From: Priestia megaterium NBRC 15308 = ATCC 14581
GTDB taxonomy: Bacteria; Bacillota; Bacilli; Bacillales; Bacillaceae_H
DNA length: 64,000 bases
Assembly: GCF_000832985.1 (NCBI RefSeq)
Contig: NZ_CP009920.1
Coordinates: 3,776,501 to 3,840,500 of the forward strand
Reading direction: 5' to 3'
Shown here: positions 54,893 to 63,285 of the stretch, one piece after another
How positions within the stretch are numbered: position 1 is the first letter of the stretch
Layout of the letters: each line of letters starts with the position of its first letter
Notes under the pieces: model-generated
The model's database searches: none
What the model was told of the DNA's origin: nothing
The model's input: only the letters and a program-made list of their open reading frames with translations
Position numbers and translations under genes: made by a program

Positions 54893-54946
54893 AAATAAAA
54901 AGCGGCTAAAACATATTGATCAATATGTTTTAGCCGCTTTTTATTT
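54893..54946 (+). terminator. 54-bp perfect palindrome, terminator of tetR
   Basis: Both 27-base arms are exact complements around TTGATCAA; the outer part is AAAAAGCGGCTAAAA. As RNA it gives a very long stem with T-rich end. Confidence 0.85.
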
Positions 54947-55248
54947 GGCCGTAAGTACTTTGTGGAAATCGGTAAATAATAGCGATGATTACATGTTAAG
55001 TGACAAACTTATAAATAAATGGTGGTTCAACGTTTTCATTAACAACCTAACAAGGCGAAGTTATATGATGAAAACGTAAAAATTTAATAATTTGGTTTTT
55101 ATTTGTATTTTAAATAATACTTTATAAAAGGTTAGTGTTAAAATAATGAAAATCCTAGCTTTTAGAGTTGCGTTTAGTATATATGGTTATTCTATTGTAA
55201 ACAAAACCTTTAGTATAACAGCTTATATTTTGGAAAGGGGAAAATTGG
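54947..55248. other. Intergenic region before the TerC gene
   Basis: No gene supported. No yybP-ykoY manganese riboswitch is recognisable, although that would be expected before some TerC genes. Confidence 0.4.
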
Positions 55249-56022
55249 ATGGAATCTATTTGGCTTGAATATGTGTGGGCACTATTGATTCTAATCGGGT
55301 TAGAGGGGTTATTATCAGCCGATAATGCTCTTGTACTAGCAGTTATAGCTAAACATTTGCCCGAGGATCAGAAAAAAAGAGCGATTAATTACGGAATTCT
55401 TATGGCATTTATTTTTCGATTTGGAGCTCTTTTTGCCATTTCATTTATCGCCAACGTCTGGTGGATACAAGCCGTAGGAGCAGTTTATCTTCTGTATTTA
55501 GGTTTAAAGCATGTCATTCAGGCGCGGTTTGGGAAACATAATGAGAATATTCATGATGATGATGAGAAGGAGTCTGCTGGAAAGGGGTTCTGGCCGACAG
55601 TTGGGAAAATTGCGTTAGCTGACCTTGCTTTTGCCATCGATTCTATTTTAGCTGCAGTGGCCATAGCTCTTGGACTTCCGGATTCACAGTTTGGAGAAAT
55701 CGGTGGGATGGACGGAGGGCAGTTTGCAGTTGTAGTTCTTGGAGGAGTTGCAGGCCTTATCTTAATCAAGTTTGCAGCAAGCTGGTTTGTAAAACTCCTT
55801 GAAAAACGACCTGCCCTAGAAACGACAGCATACGCCATTGTTGCCTGGGTAGGTGTGAAACTTGCTGTTATTACTTTTGCACATAAAGATATTGGTGTCT
55901 TAGATCCCCATTTTCCTCATAGCACCATCTGGACTCTAATTTTCTATGGAGTATTAGTTGGTATTGCTCTATTAGGTTGGTTTGCACCTGGCAATAAGTC
56001 ATCAGAAAAATCATCGGCCTAG
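55249..56022 (+). CDS. TerC-family integral membrane protein
   Basis: 257 residues, ATG after AAGGGG. The two acidic signature helices are present: EGLLSADNALVLAVIAKHLP near residue 20 and ADLAFAIDSILAAVAIALGLP near 125. About seven helices. Bacillus relatives export manganese or help load it into secreted enzymes; the exact role here is inferred. Confidence 0.88.
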   Translation: MESIWLEYVWALLILIGLEGLLSADNALVLAVIAKHLPEDQKKRAINYGILMAFIFRFGALFAISFIANVWWIQAVGAVYLLYLGLKHVIQARFGKHNENIHDDDEKESAGKGFWPTVGKIALADLAFAIDSILAAVAIALGLPDSQFGEIGGMDGGQFAVVVLGGVAGLILIKFAASWFVKLLEKRPALETTAYAIVAWVGVKLAVITFAHKDIGVLDPHFPHSTIWTLIFYGVLVGIALLGWFAPGNKSSEKSSA

Positions 56023-56033
56023 AAGGTAATCGA

Positions 56034-56165
56034 GTGTGATAATCACCCTGAATTCATCAATTAACCTTACTCTTTCCTTCCAAACGGATCCTCGCTTTAA
56101 TATTTAAAAGCATGTTTAGATTTTATAGAAAAGTGAGTTTTGGTGATTCAGGTGTAATTATCAAG
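56034..56165. repeat. Imperfect inverted repeat flanking about 75 bases
   Basis: TGATAATCACCCTGAATTCA near 56036 and, inverted, the stretch GGTGATTCAGGTGTAATTA near 56142 are similar over roughly 22 positions. It could form a large stem between the TerC gene and its terminator. Confidence 0.35.
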
Positions 56166-56198
56166 TGCGTTAATCCAAGCTGGGTTAACGCACTTTTT
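56163..56198 (+). terminator. Intrinsic terminator
   Basis: AAGTGCGTTAA pairs with TTAACGCACTT, then T. Confidence 0.88.
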
Positions 56199-56246
56199 AA
56201 TTGAAACTTTTTAATTGAAATGGTTGCGCAAACTAACTTGGTTATT

Positions 56247-56447
56247 TTATTTCTGATTTTTGTGCCTTTTACGATAGTCAGTAAAGCAGGAAATTAAGAA
56301 AATCCCAATAAAAAAACCAATAAAAAGACCGATAAGACTTTCTATTTGAACATCTTTTTCTCCAATTATTTGACCGTAAATTACCCTGAATATAACATCA
56401 ACAAAAGAGAGAACAAAAGCCTTGATGGTAATATGTAAACAATTAAT
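56247..56447 (-). CDS. Small membrane protein, possible ATT start
   Basis: AAAGGTG lies seven bases before ATT 56447, giving 66 residues with two helices and a basic tail (TDYRKRHKNQK). The frame is open to a TTG at 56480, but that has no ribosome site. A frameshifted paralogue at 51471-51670 preserves the same site-to-ATT spacing. No family recognised. Confidence 0.5.
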   Translation of the reverse strand: MNCLHITIKAFVLSFVDVIFRVIYGQIIGEKDVQIESLIGLFIGFFIGIFLISCFTDYRKRHKNQK

Positions 56448-56735
56448 AAAATCACACCTTTTACAAAATGTATTACGCAATTTTAAACGATTAAAAAGGT
56501 CTAGAAAGAAAGACTTACAATTTAAGATTCATTGAAGGGTTACATATTACACCTAAAGGGATTTATTCTGCAATACAATAGAAGGTCAATTGCAAAAACA
56601 GGTGATTATTTTTGTTAGTTTTAATATTCCTGTTTCTTTTTCTAAAACTTTTAAAAAATAACGAATACTTGTTTAAATGGAATTGATTTGGGAATATAAT
56701 TCACAAGTCAAAAAAATGACAAGGAGGATGAAAAC

Positions 56736-56933
56736 ATGGCAAAGGGACTAGCTATGCACGAAACGCTAGAAGTTCATGAAATCTTAACGCTTAAAACATC
56801 ATGTGTAACAAAAGGAACAGCGATGTTGGAATTGGTAGAGGATGAGGAATTAAAAAAGATTCTTGAAGAAGATGTCCAAGCATCTACTGAAGCGATTAAA
56901 GAATTGAAAAAAATCTTAAAGAAAGCTCAATAA
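56736..56933 (+). CDS. Small spore-coat-like protein (65 aa)
   Basis: ATG after AAGGAGG. An all-helical, ferritin-like fragment (MHETLEVHEILTLKTSCVTKG, in two parts) as seen beside CotF-type coat genes in Bacillus. It forms an operon with the next gene, 17 bases apart. Role in the spore coat is inferred from family and context. Confidence 0.65.
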   Translation: MAKGLAMHETLEVHEILTLKTSCVTKGTAMLELVEDEELKKILEEDVQASTEAIKELKKILKKAQ

Positions 56934-56950
56934 ATAGGAGGGGTAGAAAA

Positions 56951-57241
56951 ATGGCCACTAAAAGTACTCTTACTAAAACGTTAGACGATCTTGCTATTGC
57001 GACTGATTTATTATTGTCAGCTAAGAGTGGTGTACGAACATATGCTGTAGCGCTTACGGAAACAGCGACGCCGGAAGTTCGAAAGGTATTAAAAAAACAA
57101 TTAAATGAAACCATCGAGCTTCATGAAAAGATTGCTCAATATATGATTGATAATGAAATGTATCACGCCTATGATGTAGAAGAACAAGTAAATCACGATT
57201 TAAAAAAGGCAGATAAAGCGTTAGATTTAGCGAAAGGTTAA
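56951..57241 (+). CDS. CotF-like spore coat protein
   Basis: 96 residues, ATG after AGGAGGGG. The Coat_F helical hairpin is recognisable: DLAIATDLLLSAKSGVRTYA, then HEKIAQYMIDNEMYHAYD. Members are coat proteins made in the mother cell. A sigma-E/K promoter could not be identified with confidence. Confidence 0.75.
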   Translation: MATKSTLTKTLDDLAIATDLLLSAKSGVRTYAVALTETATPEVRKVLKKQLNETIELHEKIAQYMIDNEMYHAYDVEEQVNHDLKKADKALDLAKG

Positions 57242-57243
57242 CT

Positions 57244-57279
57244 AAAATTCCCCCTCTGACAATAGAGGGGGAATTTTTT
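57244..57279 (+). terminator. Intrinsic terminator of the coat genes
   Basis: AAAATTCCCCCTCT pairs with AGAGGGGGAATTTT and is followed by T. Confidence 0.92.
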
Positions 57280-57425
57280 AAGGTTACATAAAAAGTTCTC
57301 TTTTGATATTTCTACAAAGGAAAAGAAGTCTATATTTTATTCTCTTAGAAGTAGATAACTTACCCCACTTTATACAATATTTAGATGATATTTTATAGTC
57401 TTTTATCCCATATCCGAATAAATTG

Positions 57426-57450
57426 GTTTTAATTGGCTGCTGAAGGATAT
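57426..57450 (+). promoter_or_regulatory. Possible sigma-B promoter
   Basis: GTTTTA and GGATAT are spaced by 13 bases, close to the SigB pattern GTTTAA-N12-15-GGGTAT. It is 50 bases before the stress-protein gene. Confidence 0.4.
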
Positions 57451-57499
57451 ACCTATTAGTAGAACGACATATTCTATGGGGATAGAGGAGGAGAAAATA

Positions 57500-57826
57500 G
57501 TGAAGGAAATTAAAGTAGCAGAAAATAGTGGTCAGGCAAATAAGTTTATTGAAGAGTTTTTTGCTAACGGGTTTAGTAAAAACGAAATTTATTTATTGAC
57601 CTATAATAAAGAGCGCTCGGAATATTTAACAAATACAACAAATACAAAAGAATATCGAGCTTCTGAACAAGGAGTTTTTGAATCCGCAGTTAATAAGTTA
57701 TTTTCTCGTGAAGATGAACTTCATTCTAAAATGGCCTCGTTAGGTTTAACCCAAGAAGAAGCTAAACAGTGTGTCGGTGAAATGAAACAAGAACGTATAA
57801 TCATTATTGCAAAAAAAGATATGTAA
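57500..57826 (+). CDS. General stress protein 17M-type (YflT-like)
   Basis: GTG 57500 preferred, because GAGGAGG lies at proper distance; the ATG at 57476 is in frame upstream. 108 residues with the pattern of the 17M domain: NKFIEEFFANGFSKNEIYLLTY, then LHSKMASLGLTQEEAKQC and ERIIIIAKKD. In Bacillus these proteins belong to the SigB general stress regulon; the biochemical activity is unknown. Confidence 0.75.
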   Translation: MKEIKVAENSGQANKFIEEFFANGFSKNEIYLLTYNKERSEYLTNTTNTKEYRASEQGVFESAVNKLFSREDELHSKMASLGLTQEEAKQCVGEMKQERIIIIAKKDM

Positions 57827-58012
57827 TGGTTTTTCCTGGGAATAACTTTCGAAGAAACTAACTGATCGAGAACTATTAGTAAATCATACTAGCATGTTGC
57901 TTTATATATAATATTTGTTCTTCTGTACAAAGGGTTTATGAATAGGAAAGCTACTGAACGAAAAGTATATTACTAGAGTCGTTTACTACTCTCATATGGA
58001 GGTGAAAGGATA

Positions 58013-58201
58013 ATGATTCAATTTTTTGGTATCCACATAGGGACGTTATACTTTCCTACAAGTATCCTTCTAATTACTTTATTAGTTTTAGTAGGTTTTA
58101 TTATCTATTTTCTTAGTAGAAGAAAAAGAAATAGAGATCAAACGATTCATTCAAATGAGAATAGGGTAAAGGGCAAAAGAGGAAAAGATAAAACTCTGTA
58201 A
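58013..58201 (+). CDS. Small membrane protein (62 aa)
   Basis: ATG after GGAGGTGAAAGG. One strong helix (residues 17-36) then a very basic tail (SRRKRNRDQ, KGKRGKDK), so the tail is cytoplasmic. No family recognised. Confidence 0.5.
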   Translation: MIQFFGIHIGTLYFPTSILLITLLVLVGFIIYFLSRRKRNRDQTIHSNENRVKGKRGKDKTL

Positions 58202-58349
58202 ATGATCTAAAAGAAGAATTAATATATTTCGTCATCAAACAGAATTTCAGTTTGAAGTGAAAGTAAATCATTCTCACCTTACAGTTCCTGATAAGCCTTA
58301 CACCATATTTAAACCTTGAGAAGGTATGATTTAAATAAATGCAGAGAGG

Positions 58350-58380
58350 GCCCTTGAATTCATTTCCAAGGGCTGTTTTT
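58350..58380 (+). terminator. Intrinsic terminator
   Basis: GCCCTTG pairs with CAAGGGC and is followed by TGTTTTT. Confidence 0.8.
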
Positions 58381-58551
58381 ATTTGTATTCTGTAAAGGAC
58401 AGACGACCTTTTAATCTTTTATTTTCTTACTATTTCTTATTTATAACTTCAAAAGAAACTTTATTATCGTTTTTTAAGATCTTAAACAAGCAATTGAACC
58501 CTTGATAAATTTGAAATAGTAGTCTAACCTTCATATTAAGGAGTGAAAATT
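58381..58551. other. Short intergenic region before the PAS-STAS gene
   Basis: AT-rich; must contain the promoter of the next gene. No clear SigB-type element seen. Confidence 0.3.
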
Positions 58552-59313
58552 ATGAACGAAAACATTTCGGGTATTGATTATCAAGAAGTCATTGAATATG
58601 CGTTAGATCCACTCATTATTCATTCAAATCATAAGATTATATATGTTAACCACGCAGCTGAACATTTTTTTAGAGGAAAAAGGGAAGATATCATAGGTGC
58701 CAGTCCTTTAGATATATTTCAAGAAACATCTAAAGCAGCAATAAGGAAAAGAATCCAATCTGCTTATGAACGTCCAGCAGAGCTTATTGAGGAAACCATA
58801 TTTAGATTGGACGGGACAACTGTTAATGTTGAATTATATTGTCATCCCTTGCTGCTGGGAGATAAAAAAGTAATCCAAACCTATGTGAGAGATATTACGG
58901 TAAAAAAAGAGAGTGAAACAAGACAAAAAGAAATAATAAAGCAAATAAATGAACTGTCTACAACCCTTGTTCCTCTTTTAGAGGGAATCGCTGTACTTCC
59001 CTTAGTAGGATCCATAGATGAGCAAAGAGCAAACCAACTTTTAATGGCTGTTCCAGTAAAAGTGCAGACGCAAAATATAAATTGTTTAATTATAGATTTT
59101 TCCGGTATTTATACATTGAATTCAATTGTAACGGAGCATCTTTTTAAAATTAATAGCGTTATGTCACTACTTGGAGTGCAATGTATCTTAACAGGATTAA
59201 GGCCAGAATTATCTCGCTCTGCTGTACAGCTAGGTATTAATTTAGATTCTACCCGGACAATGGCTACTGTAAAAAACGCACTTCATTTTTTGGGAATTAC
59301 TTCTAGTAAATAA
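58552..59313 (+). CDS. PAS-STAS protein (RsbR/YtvA-like)
   Basis: ATG 58552 with AAGGAG eight bases upstream; 253 residues. An N-terminal PAS domain (YALDPLIIHSNHKIIYVNHAAEHFF; GTTVNVELYCHPLL) is followed by a linker helix and a STAS domain from about residue 140 (CLIIDFSGIYTLNSIV, then GVQCILTGLRPELSRSAVQLGI). It looks like a stressosome-type protein. The usual phosphorylatable Thr positions appear to be Ser (LNS and SRS). The PAS lacks the LOV-type NCR cysteine, so it is not a light sensor of that kind. Confidence 0.82.
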   Translation: MNENISGIDYQEVIEYALDPLIIHSNHKIIYVNHAAEHFFRGKREDIIGASPLDIFQETSKAAIRKRIQSAYERPAELIEETIFRLDGTTVNVELYCHPLLLGDKKVIQTYVRDITVKKESETRQKEIIKQINELSTTLVPLLEGIAVLPLVGSIDEQRANQLLMAVPVKVQTQNINCLIIDFSGIYTLNSIVTEHLFKINSVMSLLGVQCILTGLRPELSRSAVQLGINLDSTRTMATVKNALHFLGITSSK

Positions 59314-59506
59314 CCTGTAAAATGAAAATAACTAAAGTAACTTCTACGTTTTTAAAGATACATATGATATGAATCTTTAGATGGTGCTACTTTCAGAGGA
59401 AGTTTCTTATTAAAGAAATAGTGGCATCGTCTTTATGGTTTCGTGCTGTTTTAAATATTTTTAGATGGTTTTTTAAAATTAGATTTGTATCTTGTATACA
59501 TTAGAA

Positions 59507-59551
59507 AAACAAAAGAAACTCCTGAACATATACCAGGAGTTTCTTTTGTTT
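59507..59551. terminator. Strong bidirectional terminator
   Basis: 18-base arms (59507-59524 and 59534-59551; core AAAGAAACTCCTG) around a nine-base loop. Confidence 0.92.
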
Positions 59552-59618
59552 AAAATAACATATTGTGCAATCGCACGTTTGTTAAATAAAAGATAGAAGA
59601 ATCATTGAATCGCTTTCT

Positions 59619-59831
59619 TCAGTTTAAGATCTTGTATAAAGCTTCAGAAGCGTTATCTATATCATAATCGTTATAATTTAAGGTTTTTTGATCCGTAAGT
59701 GTAGTGATTTGAAAAATCTTAGATGTTTTACAATACGACAGTTCCAGTACTTGAGGAATGGTATGAGTAATAGCACTATCCTCATATTGAATCAGAGTAT
59801 AAAGCGTCTTTTTTATTTCAAGTATATTCAT
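59619..59831 (-). CDS. YkuJ/DUF1797-like small protein
   Basis: Start ATG 59831, with AAAGAGG upstream; 70 residues. The second half (KIFQITTLTDQKTLNYNDYDIDNASEALYKIL, in two parts) has the F-x-I-T...Y-x-D-x-D pattern I recall from the small YkuJ family. Soluble; role unknown. Confidence 0.55.
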   Translation of the reverse strand: MNILEIKKTLYTLIQYEDSAITHTIPQVLELSYCKTSKIFQITTLTDQKTLNYNDYDIDNASEALYKILN

Positions 59832-60075
59832 AAAAGTACCTCTTTCCATTATAAGGAAACCCAGGGTACAAAGAGACCATATAATTTTAATTTATGTTCT
59901 TTCTCTATTGTAACATATGAACGTATAGAAAAATACCTGTCGAGAACAGACAGTATGGTAACTGCAATTGTAAATTCTATGCACTTCTAATTTTGCTAGC
60001 TGGTCAGTTAAAAAGGTGACCATTAACAGAACATGTTCTTCTTATAATAGAATTACCTTGAATAGATTCAGTAAT

Positions 60076-60102
60076 AAAAAAGAGTAGATTATTAATCTAC
60101 TT
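60076..60102 (-). terminator. Terminator of the Lrp-type gene
   Basis: AGTAGATTATTAATCTACT is palindromic, and on the minus strand CTTTTTT follows. Confidence 0.8.
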
Positions 60103-60519
60103 TATGGCTTTATAAACAACTGGTGAGGAAAGTTTAATCAATGTAGATGGCTGCCCAAAAGCCATAGATTCATCAATGAATGTTTCAAGAGATTGAACGG
60201 AATTAGTTAAAACTTTTACTAAGTAGTTGTATTGACCTGCCAGACGATGACATTCGATAACTTCAGGGTGTTCTTTGCAATATTCTACAAATTGTCTGCA
60301 GTTTGTATTGCTGTATAAAATAAAAGCAGTTACAGGTTTGTTAAAATTTTCAGGATTAATTATTGCTCTATATCCATCTATTATATTTTTTTCTTCAAGT
60401 TTTTTTACTCTTTCATTAACAGCAGGGGTAGATAAACCAACCAGCTTTCCCAACTGTGTAACGGACAAACGAGCATTCTCTTGTAGATGTAGTAATATAT
60501 TTTTATCAATTTCATCCAT
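60097..60519 (-). CDS. Lrp/AsnC-family regulator
   Basis: 140 residues, ATG. HTH at residues 4-60 (DKNILLHLQENARLSVTQLG, then LVGLSTPAVNERVKKLEE), RAM effector domain from about 66 (VTAFILYSNTNCRQF, later VIECHRLAGQYNYLVKV). Binds an amino acid or similar. Standing alone, it may regulate distant genes. Confidence 0.9.
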   Translation of the reverse strand: MDEIDKNILLHLQENARLSVTQLGKLVGLSTPAVNERVKKLEEKNIIDGYRAIINPENFNKPVTAFILYSNTNCRQFVEYCKEHPEVIECHRLAGQYNYLVKVLTNSVQSLETFIDESMAFGQPSTLIKLSSPVVYKAIK

Positions 60520-60663
60520 AAAACATACCCCGCTTTAAATTATAAATTAAAATAATAGGTTTTCCGTCAATATTAAAGTTATTATTTAGTAATACAATAA
60601 GAAACATATGTAAAAATAGAAATTTATAGAATACAATTTAATTATATCAAAAGGAGGGATTTA

Positions 60664-60870
60664 ATGGCTTTAGAAATGAGAAATACATGCGAAAAGTGCA
60701 ATAAGAAACTCCATAATAGCTCTGTTGCTTATATCTGTACACATGAATGTACATTTTGTGATAAATGTAGTGAAAACGAGATGTATATTTGTCCTAACTG
60801 TGGAGGAGAACTAGTTAAAAGACCAAGGGGTAAAGAACATTCGTTAAGTTGCTCACTGAGCTTGTCATGA
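60664..60870 (+). CDS. DUF1272 zinc-binding protein
   Basis: 68 residues, ATG after AAGGAGGG. MALEMRNTCEKCNKKL, then YICTHECTFCDKCSENEM and ICPNCGGELVKRP match the DUF1272 family. Seven or eight cysteines should bind two zinc ions. Role unknown. Confidence 0.85.
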   Translation: MALEMRNTCEKCNKKLHNSSVAYICTHECTFCDKCSENEMYICPNCGGELVKRPRGKEHSLSCSLSLS

Positions 60871-60970
60871 ATTTAGATGCAACACTACATAGATAGTGCA
60901 GTCAAAACAGCTACTATCAATGAGGTGGGCATTCAACAGCGAGCCGCAACAGGTTTAAGTACGGAACAAA

Positions 60971-61174
60971 TTATAAAGCATCATAGTGAAAGTTTACATG
61001 GTCATTGCAATGTTGCACACTTTCAATTGTCAGAGAATAAGGTAATTCTTCTTGTTTATGTGAAGCAAGCTCCATATTAATATCAGTTATTGCGTTAATC
61101 GTCGGAAGATGGCCTCTTTCACCTCGCAGTGATTTGATAAGCGCATTACGAAATGCTGTATTCGTTTGTGTCAT
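60971..61174 (-). pseudogene. N-terminal fragment of a DinB-type protein
   Basis: ATG 61174 with AAAGGCTG upstream. FRNALIKSLRGERGHLPTINAITDINMELA, in two parts, then LPYSLTIESVQHCNDHVN resembles the first helices of DinB proteins (the LPHSIW...H region). The remaining two thirds of the family length are absent. Reading from memory; a true short protein is not excluded. Confidence 0.4.
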
Positions 61175-61387
61175 GTTTTTTCAGCCTTTCTTTTTCAAAG
61201 TATTAAGCTTGTAACAGTCTAACACAAATCAGTTTAATATATGTACTTCTGTGATTAACGACTTACTATAACAAAGCCACTAAAATAAATAGTATCAATC
61301 ACAATTTTTTGTTTGTAAGTCACCTTTATATGAAGAAATATGGTTTAATATAAAATATATAGAAATAAGTAGAAAAAGGTACCCTTT

Positions 61388-62182
61388 ATGGAAAGTGAAA
61401 AAGATTATGTGATTTTGAGAAAGACGATAACAACTCTTTCTACAAGCTTTATTTTAGCTTACCTTTTGACAATAACAGGTCTGGTTCAACAGCTAACTGA
61501 CGGAGAAGAACTATCGTATCATACTGGAAATGACATGGCAGGGTGGTTCCTTGTATATCTTTTTTATGTAGGGGCAGTTATTGCTGTATACGGAAATTTT
61601 GTCTCAGTTATACTGGACGCTATTCGAAAGAAATGGCTTCCCAACATGAGATGGCTATTTGTCTTCTTCCACGGCATATTAGGCTTAATTAACGGCTTGT
61701 TTTTTCAAGATACATATTTGGCTTATTACGGGATGGCAGCTGCTATGTTATATGCATGTATAGATGTGTGGATAGAAAGAAGAATTGACAGGGAAAAAAG
61801 TACAAAAGTATTGCTAATTATACCTCTTATTCTTTTACTTCTCAGTTGGAGTATACTAGAAGCAATATCACCTAGTCTTCCGCCATTTACGAAAGAAGAT
61901 GCTATAGAGTTTGCGACAAGTGGTGAAGGAACGGATATTGATCTATTTCCTGATAAAGCGGGAACGTGGAAAGGAACGTTTGAGGGATATCACGTTCAAA
62001 GAAGCACCCGTGCTAAAAAGTTAAATAAAGAGTTATACCTTGTGACCTTTGAAGAAAACTGGACCAACGGGAAACGAAAAGGACACTATGTAATGTCTTA
62101 TAAAGTAAATCGCAGCAGTGTCTCAGGGTATGGCGGAAGTGATACAACACCTCCTTATTATGAAAAGGTATTAGAACAATAA
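61388..62182 (+). CDS. Membrane protein with external C-terminal domain (264 aa)
   Basis: ATG with AAAGGTACC upstream. Five helices (residues about 17-35, 50-72, 85-105, 108-126, 137-156) are followed by a soluble part of 100 residues with PPFTKEDAIEFATSGEGTDI and GHYVMSYKVNRSSVSGYGGS. No family recognised. It may form an operon with the next gene, 41 bases downstream. Confidence 0.6.
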   Translation: MESEKDYVILRKTITTLSTSFILAYLLTITGLVQQLTDGEELSYHTGNDMAGWFLVYLFYVGAVIAVYGNFVSVILDAIRKKWLPNMRWLFVFFHGILGLINGLFFQDTYLAYYGMAAAMLYACIDVWIERRIDREKSTKVLLIIPLILLLLSWSILEAISPSLPPFTKEDAIEFATSGEGTDIDLFPDKAGTWKGTFEGYHVQRSTRAKKLNKELYLVTFEENWTNGKRKGHYVMSYKVNRSSVSGYGGSDTTPPYYEKVLEQ

Positions 62183-62223
62183 AATAGTAAAAATTAAGTT
62201 TATGAATAAAGGAGCTTTGATCT

Positions 62224-62736
62224 ATGTCTAAAATTTCCCTAGCAGAGGCTGTGAAATTGAAAAGTGTATTATCAAAACGAATACACGAATTAGAAGAAGA
62301 GATGGATCGTGTTGCATTTGTAGAGATTGAAAAAGGGGAGAAGATTCCTCCTCAGGCTCGATCACTATCTGATGTTGAACAGGATTTAGAGGACATTCGA
62401 AAGGATTTGCGTCTACTTGATAAATTAATGTATCAGGCCAATATCCAAAATAATATTACTTATAATGAACACAAACTAACAATTGTAGAAGCGATTGAAT
62501 ATGCCACTCAATTACGTGCTAAAGCAAGAAAATACAAAGAGTTTGGATCATCGTCTAAAGAAGAATATCCCTACTATGGAGAAGGGGTATCCATTATTAA
62601 AGTGGCTACATTTGATCCTGAAGAATATCGTCTAAGAGGGCTAGAGGTTGAAAAAAAAGCAAATAGATTATCAAATTTAATTAACGCTAAAAACTATCAA
62701 ATAGAGTTAGAGTTTGATGGAGATAAATATTTTTAA
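62224..62736 (+). CDS. DIP1984-like coiled-coil protein
   Basis: 170 residues, ATG after AAAGGAG. Two helical hairpins (ISLAEAVKLKSVLSKRIHEL; LTIVEAIEYATQLRAKARKY) and long coiled coils, reminiscent of DIP1984/septicolysin-type proteins. The C-terminal ANRLSNLINAKNYQIELEF fits the family ending. Function unknown. Confidence 0.5.
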   Translation: MSKISLAEAVKLKSVLSKRIHELEEEMDRVAFVEIEKGEKIPPQARSLSDVEQDLEDIRKDLRLLDKLMYQANIQNNITYNEHKLTIVEAIEYATQLRAKARKYKEFGSSSKEEYPYYGEGVSIIKVATFDPEEYRLRGLEVEKKANRLSNLINAKNYQIELEFDGDKYF

Positions 62737-62737
62737 C

Positions 62738-62765
62738 CCTTGAAGAGGTGAGACTCCCTTCAAGG
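62738..62765 (+). terminator. Terminator-like hairpin
   Basis: CCTTGAAG pairs with CTTCAAGG directly after the stop codon. Confidence 0.55.
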
Positions 62766-62927
62766 CATAGAAGGAGAATGTTTAGTGTACTCAAAGTACT
62801 ATTGTGATGGCAAGTGATAAAACCAATAATCCAATGACCCATTACACTGTTACTATTTACCAATAACTAACTATAGCAATGGACGGTCGATGACCAATAC
62901 CTCCTTGTTTTTAACTCCTTCTATGGT

Positions 62928-62954
62928 GCCCTTACTTGTAAGTTAAGTAAGGGC
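62928..62954. terminator. Terminator between convergent units
   Basis: GCCCTTACTT pairs with AAGTAAGGGC over a seven-base loop. Confidence 0.75.
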
Positions 62955-62973
62955 CTTATTTATCTTATTTTTA

Positions 62974-63285
62974 TTAGAAAGCTTTCAGTATAATAACACC
63001 TGTAATAATAAGAGTAACCGAGATAATCTTTCTTTTGTTTTTTGATTCCTTAAATATATAAATACCTAACAGCGTTGTACTAACAATCGTCAGCCCTGCC
63101 CATATAGCAAAAACGATTCCAATTTCAAAATAGTGCGTCGTTAGAGAAATAAAATAAATACAAGCAATGAAGAGTAGAAATGCGCCTATCGTGGGAACAG
63201 TTTGTCTAAGGCCTTTAGATAGTTTTACACACATTTGGCCTGCAATGCCTAAAACTAAGCCCATCGTTAAAAATACGTATCCCAT
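62974..63285 (-). CDS. SMR-family transporter subunit
   Basis: 103 residues, four helices. AIWAGLTIVSTTLLGIYIF corresponds to the third-to-fourth helix of small multidrug resistance proteins, but the Glu in helix 1 (as in EmrE Glu14) is absent, as in the partner subunit of asymmetric pairs. It overlaps the upstream SMR gene (TAATG), so both form one heterodimer. Confidence 0.85.
   Translation of the reverse strand: MGYVFLTMGLVLGIAGQMCVKLSKGLRQTVPTIGAFLLFIACIYFISLTTHYFEIGIVFAIWAGLTIVSTTLLGIYIFKESKNKRKIISVTLIITGVIILKAF

Noticed and set aside
54864-55079. 71-codon open frame after tetR
   Set aside because: It runs through the 54-bp palindrome and has no ribosome site.
60877-61080. 67-codon open frame on the plus strand after DUF1272
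   Set aside because: It overlaps the DinB-like fragment on the other strand and has no ribosome site; no recognisable family.
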